Assembly: GCA_030530845.1 (NCBI GenBank)
Contig: JAUMUE010000017.1
Location: forward strand, 1-35,874
Length of the DNA: 35,874 nucleotides
Reading direction: 5' to 3'
Source: Limosilactobacillus sp.
Lineage (GTDB): Bacteria > Bacillota > Bacilli > Lactobacillales > Lactobacillaceae
Shown: in pieces, positions 25,089 to 32,702 of the stretch
Numbering within the stretch: position 1 is the stretch's first letter
Layout: each line of letters opens with the position of its first letter
Made by a program: the position numbers and the translations under genes
The notes under the pieces: model-generated
What the model saw: only the letters and a program-made list of their open reading frames with translations
What the model was told of the DNA's origin: nothing
The model's database searches: none

Positions 25089-26051
25089 ATGGCTGAAAAT
25101 CAAAATGAACAACAATACCTCGACCTTGCACGCTACGTATTAGAACACGGCCACGAAAAAACTGACCGGACTGGTACTGGTACTAAGTCTGTTTTCGGTT
25201 ACCAAATGCGGTTTGACCTCTCCAAGGGCTTCCCAATTTTGACCACCAAGAAGGTACCATTTGGCCTGATCAAGAGTGAATTACTCTGGTTCTTAAAGGG
25301 TGACACTAACATCCGCTACCTGCTCCAACACAAGAACCACATCTGGGATGAATGGGCATTTAAGAAGTGGGTTGAATCTGATGAATACAAGGGCCCTGAC
25401 ATGACTGACTTTGGCCACCGCTGGCTCAAGGATCCGGAATTCAAGGAAGTTTACCTGGCCGAAAAGAAGGCTTTCTGTCAACGGATCTTAGATGATGACG
25501 AATTCGCCAAGAAGTACGGTGACCTCGGACTCGTCTACGGAAGCCAATGGCGGAAGTGGCAAACCAACGATGGCAAGTTCATCGACCAAATTGCTAACGT
25601 CATCGACCAAATCAAGCACACCCCAGATTCACGCCGGATGATCGTCAGTGCCTGGAATCCAGAAGACGTGCCTTCCATGGCATTGCCACCATGTCACACT
25701 ATGTTCCAATTCTATGTGAATGACGGTAAGTTGAGCTGCCAACTCTACCAACGCAGCGCTGACATCTTCCTTGGTGTTCCATTCAACATCGCCAGCTACG
25801 CACTTCTGACCCACATGATCGCTCACGAATGCGGCCTGGAAGTTGGTGATTTCGTCCACACGCTCGGGGATGCCCACATCTACCTGAACCACGTTGACCA
25901 AATCAAGGAACAACTCTCCCGGACTCCACACGAAGCTCCAAAGTTGATCCTGCCAGACGAACCAAAGCCAGTTGACCAATACGAAATGACTGACATCAAG
26001 CTGGAAGGATACACTGCCGAACCTGCTATCAAGGCACCCGTTGCTGTCTAA
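25089..26051 (+). CDS. thyA: Thymidylate synthase
   Basis: ThyA methylates dUMP to dTMP using methylene-tetrahydrofolate, which becomes dihydrofolate. The 320 residues make it the long lactobacillar form (L. casei type), with the extra segment around residues 95-150. The nucleophile is Cys202 in [47 protein letters not shown] and [13 protein letters not shown] complete the site. The start is ATG at 25089 with AGGAG at 25077-25081. The dihydrofolate it makes is recycled by the next gene, dfrA. Confidence 0.97.
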   Translation: MAENQNEQQYLDLARYVLEHGHEKTDRTGTGTKSVFGYQMRFDLSKGFPILTTKKVPFGLIKSELLWFLKGDTNIRYLLQHKNHIWDEWAFKKWVESDEYKGPDMTDFGHRWLKDPEFKEVYLAEKKAFCQRILDDDEFAKKYGDLGLVYGSQWRKWQTNDGKFIDQIANVIDQIKHTPDSRRMIVSAWNPEDVPSMALPPCHTMFQFYVNDGKLSCQLYQRSADIFLGVPFNIASYALLTHMIAHECGLEVGDFVHTLGDAHIYLNHVDQIKEQLSRTPHEAPKLILPDEPKPVDQYEMTDIKLEGYTAEPAIKAPVAV

Positions 26052-26061
26052 GGAGGGCATT

Positions 26062-26553
26062 ATGACTGAAATTTCTTTCGTATGGGCCGAAGATCTCGAC
26101 GGCTGGATCGGCAAGAACCATGATTTACCTTGGAACGTACCCGCAGACCTCAAACACTTCAAGGAGGTTACGCTGGGCCACCCAATCGTAATGGGCAAGA
26201 CGACCTATGATTCGATCGGCCGGCCACTGCCAAAGCGGACCAACATCGTGCTGACACACCAAACGATCGACAATGACAAGGTTCTGACCTTTGATAACGT
26301 CGATGATTTGATGGATTGGATTGAAAAATCTGGCGAAGCGGAAGTAGCCATTATTGGTGGTGCGCGTGTCTTTGACCAGATGATGCCACAAGCGACTGTT
26401 TTATATCGAACCGTGATCAACGGCCATTACGACGGGGATACAAAAATGCCACCGCTCGATTACGAACAGTGGCATATGGTCGACCGTCAGCCAGTTGAAG
26501 AAAACGGCGAAACGATCTGCTGGTTTGAAAAGTGGATCCTAGACGAAAAATAG
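26062..26553 (+). CDS. dfrA: Dihydrofolate reductase
   Basis: Reduces dihydrofolate to tetrahydrofolate with NADPH, closing the folate cycle used by thymidylate synthase. The 163 residues are typical. The protein begins EISFVWAEDLDGWIGKNHDLPW, with the catalytic acid within PADLKHF, and has VMGKTTYDSIGRPLPKRTNIVL and the late IIGGARVFDQM NADPH site. ATG at 26062 is chosen from AAGGAGG at 26050-26056; an in-frame TTG at 26041 inside thyA lacks support. Its 3' end overlaps the converging hlyIII gene by 15 bases, with no terminator between them. Confidence 0.95.
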   Translation: MTEISFVWAEDLDGWIGKNHDLPWNVPADLKHFKEVTLGHPIVMGKTTYDSIGRPLPKRTNIVLTHQTIDNDKVLTFDNVDDLMDWIEKSGEAEVAIIGGARVFDQMMPQATVLYRTVINGHYDGDTKMPPLDYEQWHMVDRQPVEENGETICWFEKWILDEK

Positions 26554-27177
26554 GATTGAGAAGTACATAAATGCAGTACCGATTAAGACGAAGAAGTGCC
26601 AGATGAAATGGGTGTAGGCGGTTGGACGGCTGTAGAGCAGGGCGCCGATGGTAAATGTCACACCACCAGCGAACAGCAGGCCAAAACCAGTGGGGCCAAG
26701 TGAGTGCCACAGTGGCATTAAGGCGAAGATACACAGCCAGCCCATCAGGATGTAGACGAGAGTTGAGATGACTGATTTTTTCTTCAGCCAAATACTCTTG
26801 TAGACGACACCTGCGACTGCTAATGCCCAGATAACACCAAACATCGTCCAGCCTTCCCATCCCCGTATCGCCACCAAGCAATATGGCGTATAGGTTGCCG
26901 CAATCAGGATGAAGATCATGCTGTGATCAAAGACCTGAAAGACGTGCTTGGCCCGGGTGAAGACGAGGGCGTGGAAGAGTGTCGATGAGAGGTAGAAGAG
27001 GATCAAGAAACTCCCATAGATTGAGAATGTGACGATCCGCATTGGGCTGCTGGTATGCACGGCTCTGATAATCAAAAATACCAGGCCGGCAATTGACAGT
27101 GCAGCTCCAAGTCCGTGTGTGATCGCATTTCCGATCTCGATCAAGAGTGTTTTTACATCTTTTGTTTTCTTATCCAT
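26539..27177 (-). CDS. hlyIII: Hemolysin III family membrane protein
   Basis: A seven-transmembrane protein of the PAQR / hemolysin III superfamily. The name is historical; many members are thought to be metal-dependent membrane hydrolases, and activity here is unproven. About 212 residues. Metal-site residues are present: His in SSTLFHAL (TM2), the FDHSMIF segment near 85, and two His in YTHFIWHFFVLIGTAFMYF near the end. Both ATG at 27177 and GTG at 27180 are possible; AAGGAGC on the minus strand (complement of 27186-27192) is better spaced for the ATG. It converges on dfrA and diverges from degV. Confidence 0.88.
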   Translation of the reverse strand: MDKKTKDVKTLLIEIGNAITHGLGAALSIAGLVFLIIRAVHTSSPMRIVTFSIYGSFLILFYLSSTLFHALVFTRAKHVFQVFDHSMIFILIAATYTPYCLVAIRGWEGWTMFGVIWALAVAGVVYKSIWLKKKSVISTLVYILMGWLCIFALMPLWHSLGPTGFGLLFAGGVTFTIGALLYSRPTAYTHFIWHFFVLIGTAFMYFSILFFV

Positions 27178-27235
27178 CACAGGTCGCTCCTTTCGCCTAA
27201 CAACAATGAATTCTGCGGTGCTTTTTGGTATACTA

Positions 27236-27263
27236 ATAATACGATAAAAAATTACTTTTTCAA
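27236..27263 (-). promoter_or_regulatory. Minus-strand promoter of hlyIII
   Basis: On the minus strand TTGAAA (complement of 27258-27263), a 16-base spacer and TATTAT (complement of 27236-27241). The -35 hexamer lies inside the palindrome at 27252-27269. Confidence 0.6.
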
Positions 27264-27269
27264 AAGTAA
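27252..27269. repeat. 18-bp palindrome covering both divergent -35 regions
   Basis: TTACTTTT and AAAAGTAA flank TC, a perfect inverted repeat. It covers the -35 of the hlyIII promoter and the -35 position of the degV promoter, so one bound protein could block both. No known operator is recognised. Confidence 0.55.
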
Positions 27270-27286
27270 CGAAATTCGGTTATAAT
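27259..27286 (+). promoter_or_regulatory. Promoter of degV
   Basis: TTCAAA (27259-27264), a 16-base spacer and a consensus TATAAT (27281-27286). It shares its -35 region with the opposing hlyIII promoter. Confidence 0.6.
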
Positions 27287-27299
27287 GGTTATGATAACC
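27287..27299. repeat. 13-bp palindrome at the degV transcription start
   Basis: GGTTAT and ATAACC flank one G. It begins immediately after the degV -10 box and so covers the expected +1, a classical repressor position. Confidence 0.5.
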
Positions 27300-27301
27300 A
27301 G

Positions 27302-27326
27302 CTATCTAGTTTTAAGAACTAGATAG
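27302..27326 (+). repeat. Perfect hairpin in the degV leader
   Basis: CTATCTAGTT (27302-27311) and AACTAGATAG (27317-27326) pair over 10 bp around TTAAG. No T-run follows, so it is either an mRNA structure or a DNA operator. Confidence 0.55.
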
Positions 27327-27366
27327 ATTATAACACAACCGTGACAAGGAGGAGTGGATTTTTTCC

Positions 27367-28209
27367 ATGTCTAAAGTAAAAATTGTCTGTGACTCTTCAG
27401 TTGGTTTAACAGACGAACAAATCAAAAAATACGATATTACAATTGTTCCATTAACTGTGATGATCGACGATACGATCTACGTAGAAGGGGAAACCATCAC
27501 TAACGACCAATTCCCTGGATTAATGAAGAATGCCAAGTCACTGCCTAAGACTTCCCAACCACCAATTGGTAAGTTTGTCGACGCCTTTGATAAGCTCGGT
27601 GAAGACGGTAGCGAAGTATTGTGCATCGACATGATGGAATCTATCTCCGGGACTGTCCACGCCGCTGAACAAGCAGCTTCCATGTCCTCAACCAAGGTTA
27701 CGGTTTACGATTCTCAATCTACCGACCAAGGTATGGGATTCCAAGTCATGGCCGCCGCTGAAGTCCTCGAACAAGGCGGGACGGTAGAAGACGCAATCGC
27801 TAAGATGAAGGATGTCTTGGCTAAGTCCAAGCTCTACCTTGCGATTGATAACCTGGACAACCTGGTTGCAGGTGGCCGTGTCAGCAAGTTTGCCGGCGCA
27901 TTATCCAACCTGCTCAACATTAAGGTCATGCTCCAAGTTTACGACGGTCAAATCCACATTGCCATGAAGGGTCGTGGAATCAAGTCAATTCATAAGGAAT
28001 GGGACCGCATTTTAGATGAAATGCAAGCTGGTCCAAAGCCTGTACGAATTGGTATTTCACATGTCGAAGGAGACAAAGAAGTTGAACGCCTGAAGTCACG
28101 TCTGGAAGAGATGTACCCAGGTATCGAAATCGTTGTACGCGAGACTGTGCCAATCATCGCCACTCACACGGGGATGGGCGCTAACTGCCTCTTGTACTAC
28201 ACTGAATAA
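27367..28209 (+). CDS. degV: DegV family fatty-acid-binding protein
   Basis: DegV/FakB proteins bind a fatty acid and present it to the kinase FakA for phosphorylation, allowing host or medium fatty acids to enter phospholipids. The 280 residues match the family: N-terminal KIVCDSSVGLTDEQIKKYDITIVPL, the TSQPP segment near residue 60 (the Ser contacts the carboxylate) and the C-terminal THTGMGANCLLYY. The start is ATG at 27367; AAGGAGGAG at 27346-27354 is strong but 12 bases away. It is preceded by a palindrome-rich control region and followed by a terminator. Confidence 0.92.
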   Translation: MSKVKIVCDSSVGLTDEQIKKYDITIVPLTVMIDDTIYVEGETITNDQFPGLMKNAKSLPKTSQPPIGKFVDAFDKLGEDGSEVLCIDMMESISGTVHAAEQAASMSSTKVTVYDSQSTDQGMGFQVMAAAEVLEQGGTVEDAIAKMKDVLAKSKLYLAIDNLDNLVAGGRVSKFAGALSNLLNIKVMLQVYDGQIHIAMKGRGIKSIHKEWDRILDEMQAGPKPVRIGISHVEGDKEVERLKSRLEEMYPGIEIVVRETVPIIATHTGMGANCLLYYTE

Positions 28210-28217
28210 CAATTACT

Positions 28218-28250
28218 AAGCCGGGAAAGACACTGCTTTTTCCCGGCTTT
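28218..28250 (+). terminator. Terminator of degV
   Basis: AAGCCGGGAAA (28218-28228) and TTTCCCGGCTT (28239-28249) pair perfectly over 11 bp. The following T-run is short, so some read-through into the next genes is likely. Confidence 0.75.
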
Positions 28251-28269
28251 ATAAAAGGGGAGAAGAGTT

Positions 28270-29178
28270 GTGAAGAAGAAATGGTGGCTGTTACTCGTAC
28301 TGATCTTGATCTGCCTGATCGGTGGTGGATGGTTCTACACCAAGCGCCCCGTCGTTAGCACCTCAAAGCAGCCTACCTACGTTGAAAAGTCTCAGGTCCA
28401 CCTGGTTGCGGTCGGGGATTCTTTGACGTACGGACAGGGTGATGAAAAGAAGGACGGTGGATACGTCGGCATTATCAAGGGCCTGATCGAAAATAAATAC
28501 AAGAAGACCACTGTCGAGACCAAGAATTACGGTGTCAGCGGTAACCGTTCCGACCAAATTTTGGCCCGCCTGAACTCGCAAGCACAAATGCGGGCAGACT
28601 TAAAGAAGGCCGATGTGATCACGATGACTGTTGGTGGGAACGACCTGCGTGAGAGTCTGGAAGAAAATATCTTTTACTCACCAAAGACCATCGAAAAGAA
28701 CATCGATAAGGAGCAGACTGTATACGCCAAGAAGCTCCACAAACTCCTGAATGCGGTCCGGGCACAAAACTCGACTGCACCAGTATTTATCATCAGCATC
28801 TACAATCCAGTTTACACATACTTCCCAGATGCCGATGCGATCAATAGTTCCGTTGATAAGCTGAACACGACGACGCAAAACGTGATGAAGGATTACCACT
28901 CCATGTACTTCGTCGATATCAACCACCTGATGTCCTGGGGTCAATACAAAACCGCAGAGCAACGCCAAGCCTTGATTGACAAAGAACACAAAGCCAACCA
29001 GGGTAAGGTCAGTCAAACGAAGATCCTCGAAATCATGGAAGAGGGCAATAAGAACTTAAACAAATACATCTCAACAGAAGATAACTTCCATCCCAACCAC
29101 CTGGGATACGAACAGATGGCAAATAGTCTGTTCAGTGTGATGAAAGATCATGATAGTTGGGAATACGTGAAGAGGTAG
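28270..29178 (+). CDS. SGNH/GDSL hydrolase, membrane-anchored (YpmR-like)
   Basis: A 302-residue extracytoplasmic esterase or lipase-like protein. Residues 5-23 are one hydrophobic segment (uncleaved anchor or signal peptide; no lipobox). The SGNH blocks are all present: GDSLTYG with Ser51, the Gly in NYGVSGNRSDQ, VGGNDL with Asn near residue 122, and DNFHPNHLGY with the Asp/His pair near residues 274-277. The substrate is unknown. The pair with the next gene matches B. subtilis ypmR-ypmS. The start is GTG at 28270 with AGGGGAGAAG at 28255-28264. Confidence 0.88.
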   Translation: MKKKWWLLLVLILICLIGGGWFYTKRPVVSTSKQPTYVEKSQVHLVAVGDSLTYGQGDEKKDGGYVGIIKGLIENKYKKTTVETKNYGVSGNRSDQILARLNSQAQMRADLKKADVITMTVGGNDLRESLEENIFYSPKTIEKNIDKEQTVYAKKLHKLLNAVRAQNSTAPVFIISIYNPVYTYFPDADAINSSVDKLNTTTQNVMKDYHSMYFVDINHLMSWGQYKTAEQRQALIDKEHKANQGKVSQTKILEIMEEGNKNLNKYISTEDNFHPNHLGYEQMANSLFSVMKDHDSWEYVKR

Positions 29179-29181
29179 AAT

Positions 29182-29790
29182 ATGAACGAGCAAGTAGAAA
29201 AGATTAAGAAGCAAACTAACTGGTGGAAGTGGGCATTCATTATCCTGCTGGCGGCCATCGTACTGACGACGGGATACCTGATCAACCGCGCCACAGCACC
29301 AGCTCCAACACCTGTGCAAGCGCAAAAGGTCAACCCAAAGGACACGTCATTTGAAATTTCACTGAACCGTGACCAAATCAACGCGCTGTCTGAAAATTAC
29401 CTCGACAGCTACTTGAAGGGCCAAAAGATCAAGTACAATTTCATGGTCGGCAAGCAATACGCTACCTTGACCGGTGACACCAAGTTCCTGGGCGCTAAGG
29501 TCCGTTTTGCGATTAACTTCATCCCCGAACGCCAAAGCAATGGTAACGTTCTGCTCCGTGCGAAGGGTCTGTCTGTCGGTCGTTTGAACATTCCAATCAA
29601 GTTTGTCATGGGCTACATCGCCAAGAACTACAAGCTGCCGGAATGGGTAAGTATCAACACCAAGAAGAAGACGGTCCTGCTTGATCTGAACCGCTACAGT
29701 AAGAAGCGTTCACTCCAATACTCCGCCGAAGAAGTCGACATGCAAAACGGCCACTTCCGCTTCTTAGTTTCCGTACCAAAGAAGAAGTAA
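29182..29790 (+). CDS. YpmS-like DUF2140 membrane protein
   Basis: A 202-residue protein with one N-terminal transmembrane segment (about residues 15-34) and an extracellular domain of beta-strands. The segment FEISLNRDQINALSENYLDSYLKGQKIKYNFMVG and the later FAINFIPERQSNGNVLLRAKGLSVGRLNIP are typical of DUF2140 (B. subtilis YpmS). The function is unknown. It begins three bases after the SGNH hydrolase and probably works with it. The start is ATG at 29182, with GAAGAGGTAGAA upstream. Confidence 0.85.
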   Translation: MNEQVEKIKKQTNWWKWAFIILLAAIVLTTGYLINRATAPAPTPVQAQKVNPKDTSFEISLNRDQINALSENYLDSYLKGQKIKYNFMVGKQYATLTGDTKFLGAKVRFAINFIPERQSNGNVLLRAKGLSVGRLNIPIKFVMGYIAKNYKLPEWVSINTKKKTVLLDLNRYSKKRSLQYSAEEVDMQNGHFRFLVSVPKKK

Positions 29791-29802
29791 GGGGGAAATC
29801 AC

Positions 29803-30027
29803 ATGTACCGCGAAAGCTTTTACCGTTACCTGATGACCCAACGCAACCCGGATAGTTACGACGAAATTGCGCAGTTTGCCAACAACGCCTTTTTGGACAC
29901 GACTTTTCCGAAGCAGTCACAAGACTTCGACGAGCTATCCCAGTACTTAGAAGAAAACGCCGATTACTTGCCATCAATGACAGTTTTTGACGCTGCCTGG
30001 CAACAATACATTGACGCAATGAATTAA
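29803..30027 (+). CDS. YozE family protein (SAM-like fold)
   Basis: A 74-residue soluble, acidic helical protein. It matches the YozE_SAM_like family in its opening [26 protein letters not shown] and its end DAAWQQYI. The family has a SAM-like helix bundle; the function is unknown. The start is ATG at 29803 with AAGGGGGAAA at 29788-29797. It ends 11 bases before rbgA. Confidence 0.87.
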   Translation: MYRESFYRYLMTQRNPDSYDEIAQFANNAFLDTTFPKQSQDFDELSQYLEENADYLPSMTVFDAAWQQYIDAMN

Positions 30028-30038
30028 GGAGGATTCAC

Positions 30039-30911
30039 ATGGCAACAATTCAATGGTTCCCTGGACACATGGCCAAGGCCTTACGTCAAATCAGAGAACA
30101 GATGCCCTTAGTCGACATTGTCTTCGAACTTGTCGATGCCCGGGTGCCATACTCATCACAAAATCCGGAAGTCGACTTGGCTGCCGGGGATAAGCCACGT
30201 CTTTTGATCATGACCAAGACCGACCTGGCTGACAAGGCGCGCCTGCAAGAGTGGCTGGATTATTTTGAAGAAAAGGGTCAACCCGTCTTAGCCCTCGACT
30301 CCCGTGCTCACAACGTCCCAAAGATCGTCACCGCCAAGAGTAAGGAAATCCTGGCTGACAAGATGGCTGAAGAAGCAGCTAAGGGACTCAAGAAGCGTGC
30401 CATCCGCGCTATGTGTGTGGGTGTGCCAAACGTTGGTAAGTCCACGCTGCTCAACCACCTGGTAAAGAAAAACGTTGCTCAAACCGGTAACCGCCCTGGT
30501 GTCACGACCGGTCAACAGTGGCTCCGTTCTACTGAAGAACTGGAATTACTCGATACCCCGGGTGTTTTATGGCACAAGTTTGCCAGCCAAAAGCAAGGGG
30601 TGATGCTGGCACTGTCAGGTGCGATCAAGGATAGCCTGTACCCTAAAGACGACGTGGCCCTATTCGCACTCAAGTACCTGCGTGAACACCAACCACAAGT
30701 TCTCAAGGAACGTTACCATTTAACCGACGCACAAATGGACGAAGAGATTGGTGACCCCGACTTACTGCTCACGATTACGCAAAAGTTGGGATTCCGTGAT
30801 GACTACGACCGAGCCAGCGAACGGATGATTTTTGACCTCCGTAAAGGCAAGCTCGGACCAATCACGATGGAAGTGCCCGCAGACTTAAACGAGGATGGCA
30901 TCAATGAGTAA
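30039..30911 (+). CDS. rbgA: Ribosome biogenesis GTPase RbgA (YlqF)
   Basis: RbgA is a circularly permuted GTPase that matures the 50S subunit, checking proteins around helix 38 and the central protuberance. The motif order is permuted: the family opening IQWFPGHMAKALRQI, then G4 (MTKTDLAD near residue 60) and G5 (DSRA), then the P-loop GVPNVGKST at 128-136, G2 (GVTTGQQW) and G3 (DTPGVLW near 173-179), and a C-terminal helical domain. The 290 residues are normal. The start is ATG at 30039 with AAGGAGG at 30027-30033. It overlaps rnhB by eight bases. Confidence 0.96.
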   Translation: MATIQWFPGHMAKALRQIREQMPLVDIVFELVDARVPYSSQNPEVDLAAGDKPRLLIMTKTDLADKARLQEWLDYFEEKGQPVLALDSRAHNVPKIVTAKSKEILADKMAEEAAKGLKKRAIRAMCVGVPNVGKSTLLNHLVKKNVAQTGNRPGVTTGQQWLRSTEELELLDTPGVLWHKFASQKQGVMLALSGAIKDSLYPKDDVALFALKYLREHQPQVLKERYHLTDAQMDEEIGDPDLLLTITQKLGFRDDYDRASERMIFDLRKGKLGPITMEVPADLNEDGINE

Positions 30912-31671
30912 AATGACAATTAGCGAAGTCAAGGAACTACTCAAGACGGTCGAGAGCGAATCTGATCCACGTTTGGACTTACTCCGCCGAGATCCGCGCA
31001 AGGGTGTCCAGACAGCGCTCACACAGCTCCACAAGCGCCTTGAGCAACGTGCCCAGGCATACGCTGCCTTCAAGGAACGGTTCAAGTACGAGAATAATCT
31101 CTGGAGCCAGGGCGCAAAGTACGTGGCGGGGATGGATGAAGTCGGCCGGGGACCACTGGCCGGACCAGTCGTGACCTGTGCTGTGATCCTCGACCCTAGC
31201 TTTGATTTGATCGGGGTGACCGACTCCAAGCAGCTGACCCGGCAAGAACGGGAGAAACTCTACTTACGGATCGTCGACGAGGCCGTAGAAGTCAGCATCG
31301 CCGTCAACGACCAGGACGTTATCGATTCTATGAACATTTACGCTGCGACTCAGGATGCAATGATGCGCGCGGTTAACAACCTCTACCACCGTCCTGACCA
31401 CTTGATCGTCGACGCGGTACCGCTGCCGTTTGATTACCCACAGACCACTTTGATCAAGGGTGACCAGAAGAGTATTAGCGTGGCGGCCGCAAGTATCGTC
31501 GCTAAGGAATACCGTGACCACCTGATGCGCGACTATGACCGCCTTTATCCCGGCTATGGCTTCGCGGAAAACATGGGTTACGGCACCAAGGAACACCTCG
31601 ACGGACTCGCCAAATATGGTGTTACACCAATCCACCGGCGCTCATTTAACCCGGTTCCAAAATATTTATAA
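30904..31671 (+). CDS. rnhB: Ribonuclease HII
   Basis: RNase HII cuts RNA in RNA/DNA hybrids and starts removal of single misincorporated ribonucleotides. The protein has about 255 residues. An N-terminal helical extension (residues 1-70) is usual for Gram-positive RnhB; the catalytic domain follows, with GMDEVGRGPLAGPV near 76-89 carrying the Asp and Glu of the metal site, and further Asp in TDSKQL and IVDAVPLPF. ATG at 30904 is preferred because GAGG at 30891-30894 is correctly spaced; ATG at 30895 abuts it. It is coupled to rbgA through the sequence ATGAGTAA. Confidence 0.94.
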   Translation: MSKMTISEVKELLKTVESESDPRLDLLRRDPRKGVQTALTQLHKRLEQRAQAYAAFKERFKYENNLWSQGAKYVAGMDEVGRGPLAGPVVTCAVILDPSFDLIGVTDSKQLTRQEREKLYLRIVDEAVEVSIAVNDQDVIDSMNIYAATQDAMMRAVNNLYHRPDHLIVDAVPLPFDYPQTTLIKGDQKSISVAAASIVAKEYRDHLMRDYDRLYPGYGFAENMGYGTKEHLDGLAKYGVTPIHRRSFNPVPKYL

Positions 31672-31682
31672 TGCAAATCATG

Positions 31683-31716
31683 AAAGTCTCCGTATATATA
31701 ATGCAGGAGGCTTTTT
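31683..31716 (+). terminator. Terminator-like hairpin that contains the dprA ribosome binding site
   Basis: AAAGTCTCC (31683-31691) pairs with GGAGGCTTT (31706-31714), one wobble, 14-base loop. Five T follow (31712-31716), directly before the dprA ATG. The 3' arm includes the AGGAGG that dprA needs. It could terminate rnhB transcripts or hide the ribosome binding site; both are inferences. Confidence 0.5.
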
Positions 31717-32577
31717 ATGTTATCTGTAAGAGATTTTTTATTGAAATTGAGTTTGTGTCGCGGATTGAGTCGGGTCAATAAGATGCGGGTGTGGCAGGCA
31801 GCCCAGCGCAGTCGCCAGTTTACTCGGATTGATTTTTTAGCCGAATGTGCAAACCTCGGTCCATCGAGTAGGGAGGCCTTTGTCACAAATTGGCATAGCA
31901 AAGACCTGGACGAAGCGGTCACGCTCAACCGCAAGTACCCGTTAATCACTTTGGTCGACGACGAATACCCCATCCAGCTCAAGGAGACCTTTTGTCCGCC
32001 ACTGGTACTCTTTTACCGGGGCAACTTGGACCTGCTACGGTGTCCCTTACTGGGGTTGGTCGGATCACGGGAAATTTCGCAGTACGGTGAGACGGTCCTG
32101 CGGGGGATGATTCCACAAATTGCCAGTCAGCAGATCGCCGTTGTCAGTGGGCTCGCCAAGGGAATTGACGGGATGAGTCACCGGTTGGCACTAGAACATG
32201 GCGGACCGACAATCGGCATCATCGGTTGTGGACTCGACCGTGTCTACCCACAGGAGAATACGGCTTTGTTTGAGCAGGTCGCCAACTCTGGTTTGATCCT
32301 GTCAGAGTATGGTTGTGGTGGGCCACCACTAGCATTTCATTTCCCTGAGCGTAACCGGATCATCGCAGGACTCTGCACCACGGTGGTTGTTATTGAGGCT
32401 AAGCGGAGAAGTGGCAGTCTGATCACGGCAAATATTGCACTGGAAGAAAACCGAACTGTCTGCGCAGTGCCAGGGAGAATCGATACAGTCCGCTCAATGG
32501 GGTGTAACGAACTAATCGCCGCCGGAGCCAAGCCAATTTTGAAGGCTCAGGACGTTCTCGATGAGTTTTTGATTTAA
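31717..32577 (+). CDS. dprA: DNA-processing protein DprA (Smf)
   Basis: DprA binds incoming single-stranded DNA and loads RecA during natural transformation; it is widespread also in bacteria not known to be competent. The 286 residues comprise an N-terminal helical region (1-75) and the Rossmann-type domain: GLVGSREISQYG near 105-116, VVSGLAKGIDGMSHRLAL near 140, GIIGCGLDRVYPQEN, FPERNRIIAGLC and RRSGSLITANIALEENR. The winged helix seen at the C-terminus of some DprA proteins is absent, as in many Firmicutes. The start is ATG at 31717 with AGGAGG at 31705-31710, inside the hairpin described above. Confidence 0.93.
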   Translation: MLSVRDFLLKLSLCRGLSRVNKMRVWQAAQRSRQFTRIDFLAECANLGPSSREAFVTNWHSKDLDEAVTLNRKYPLITLVDDEYPIQLKETFCPPLVLFYRGNLDLLRCPLLGLVGSREISQYGETVLRGMIPQIASQQIAVVSGLAKGIDGMSHRLALEHGGPTIGIIGCGLDRVYPQENTALFEQVANSGLILSEYGCGGPPLAFHFPERNRIIAGLCTTVVVIEAKRRSGSLITANIALEENRTVCAVPGRIDTVRSMGCNELIAAGAKPILKAQDVLDEFLI

Positions 32578-32582
32578 ATACT

Positions 32583-32610
32583 TTGCGCTCCCCACAAAAT
32601 CAGGTATAAT
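32583..32610 (+). promoter_or_regulatory. Upstream topA promoter candidate
   Basis: TTGCGC (32583-32588), a 16-base spacer and a consensus TATAAT (32605-32610), located just after dprA. Confidence 0.5.
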
Positions 32611-32620
32611 AAATTTTCAT

Positions 32621-32650
32621 TTGACAGAATGCACTCTGTTGGAATAATAA
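32621..32650 (+). promoter_or_regulatory. Proximal topA promoter candidate
   Basis: A consensus TTGACA (32621-32626), an 18-base spacer and TAATAA (32645-32650). Two tandem promoters would allow supercoiling-dependent control of topA; which is used cannot be told from sequence. Confidence 0.5.
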
Positions 32651-32702
32651 TATAAGTAATTATTTTAATAGAAGAAAACAATAATGTGAGGAGCCTATTA
32701 AT

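Noticed and set aside
31697-31702. TATAAT as a dprA promoter
   Set aside because: A transcript from it would begin at or inside the ribosome binding site; it is the loop of the hairpin at 31683-31714.
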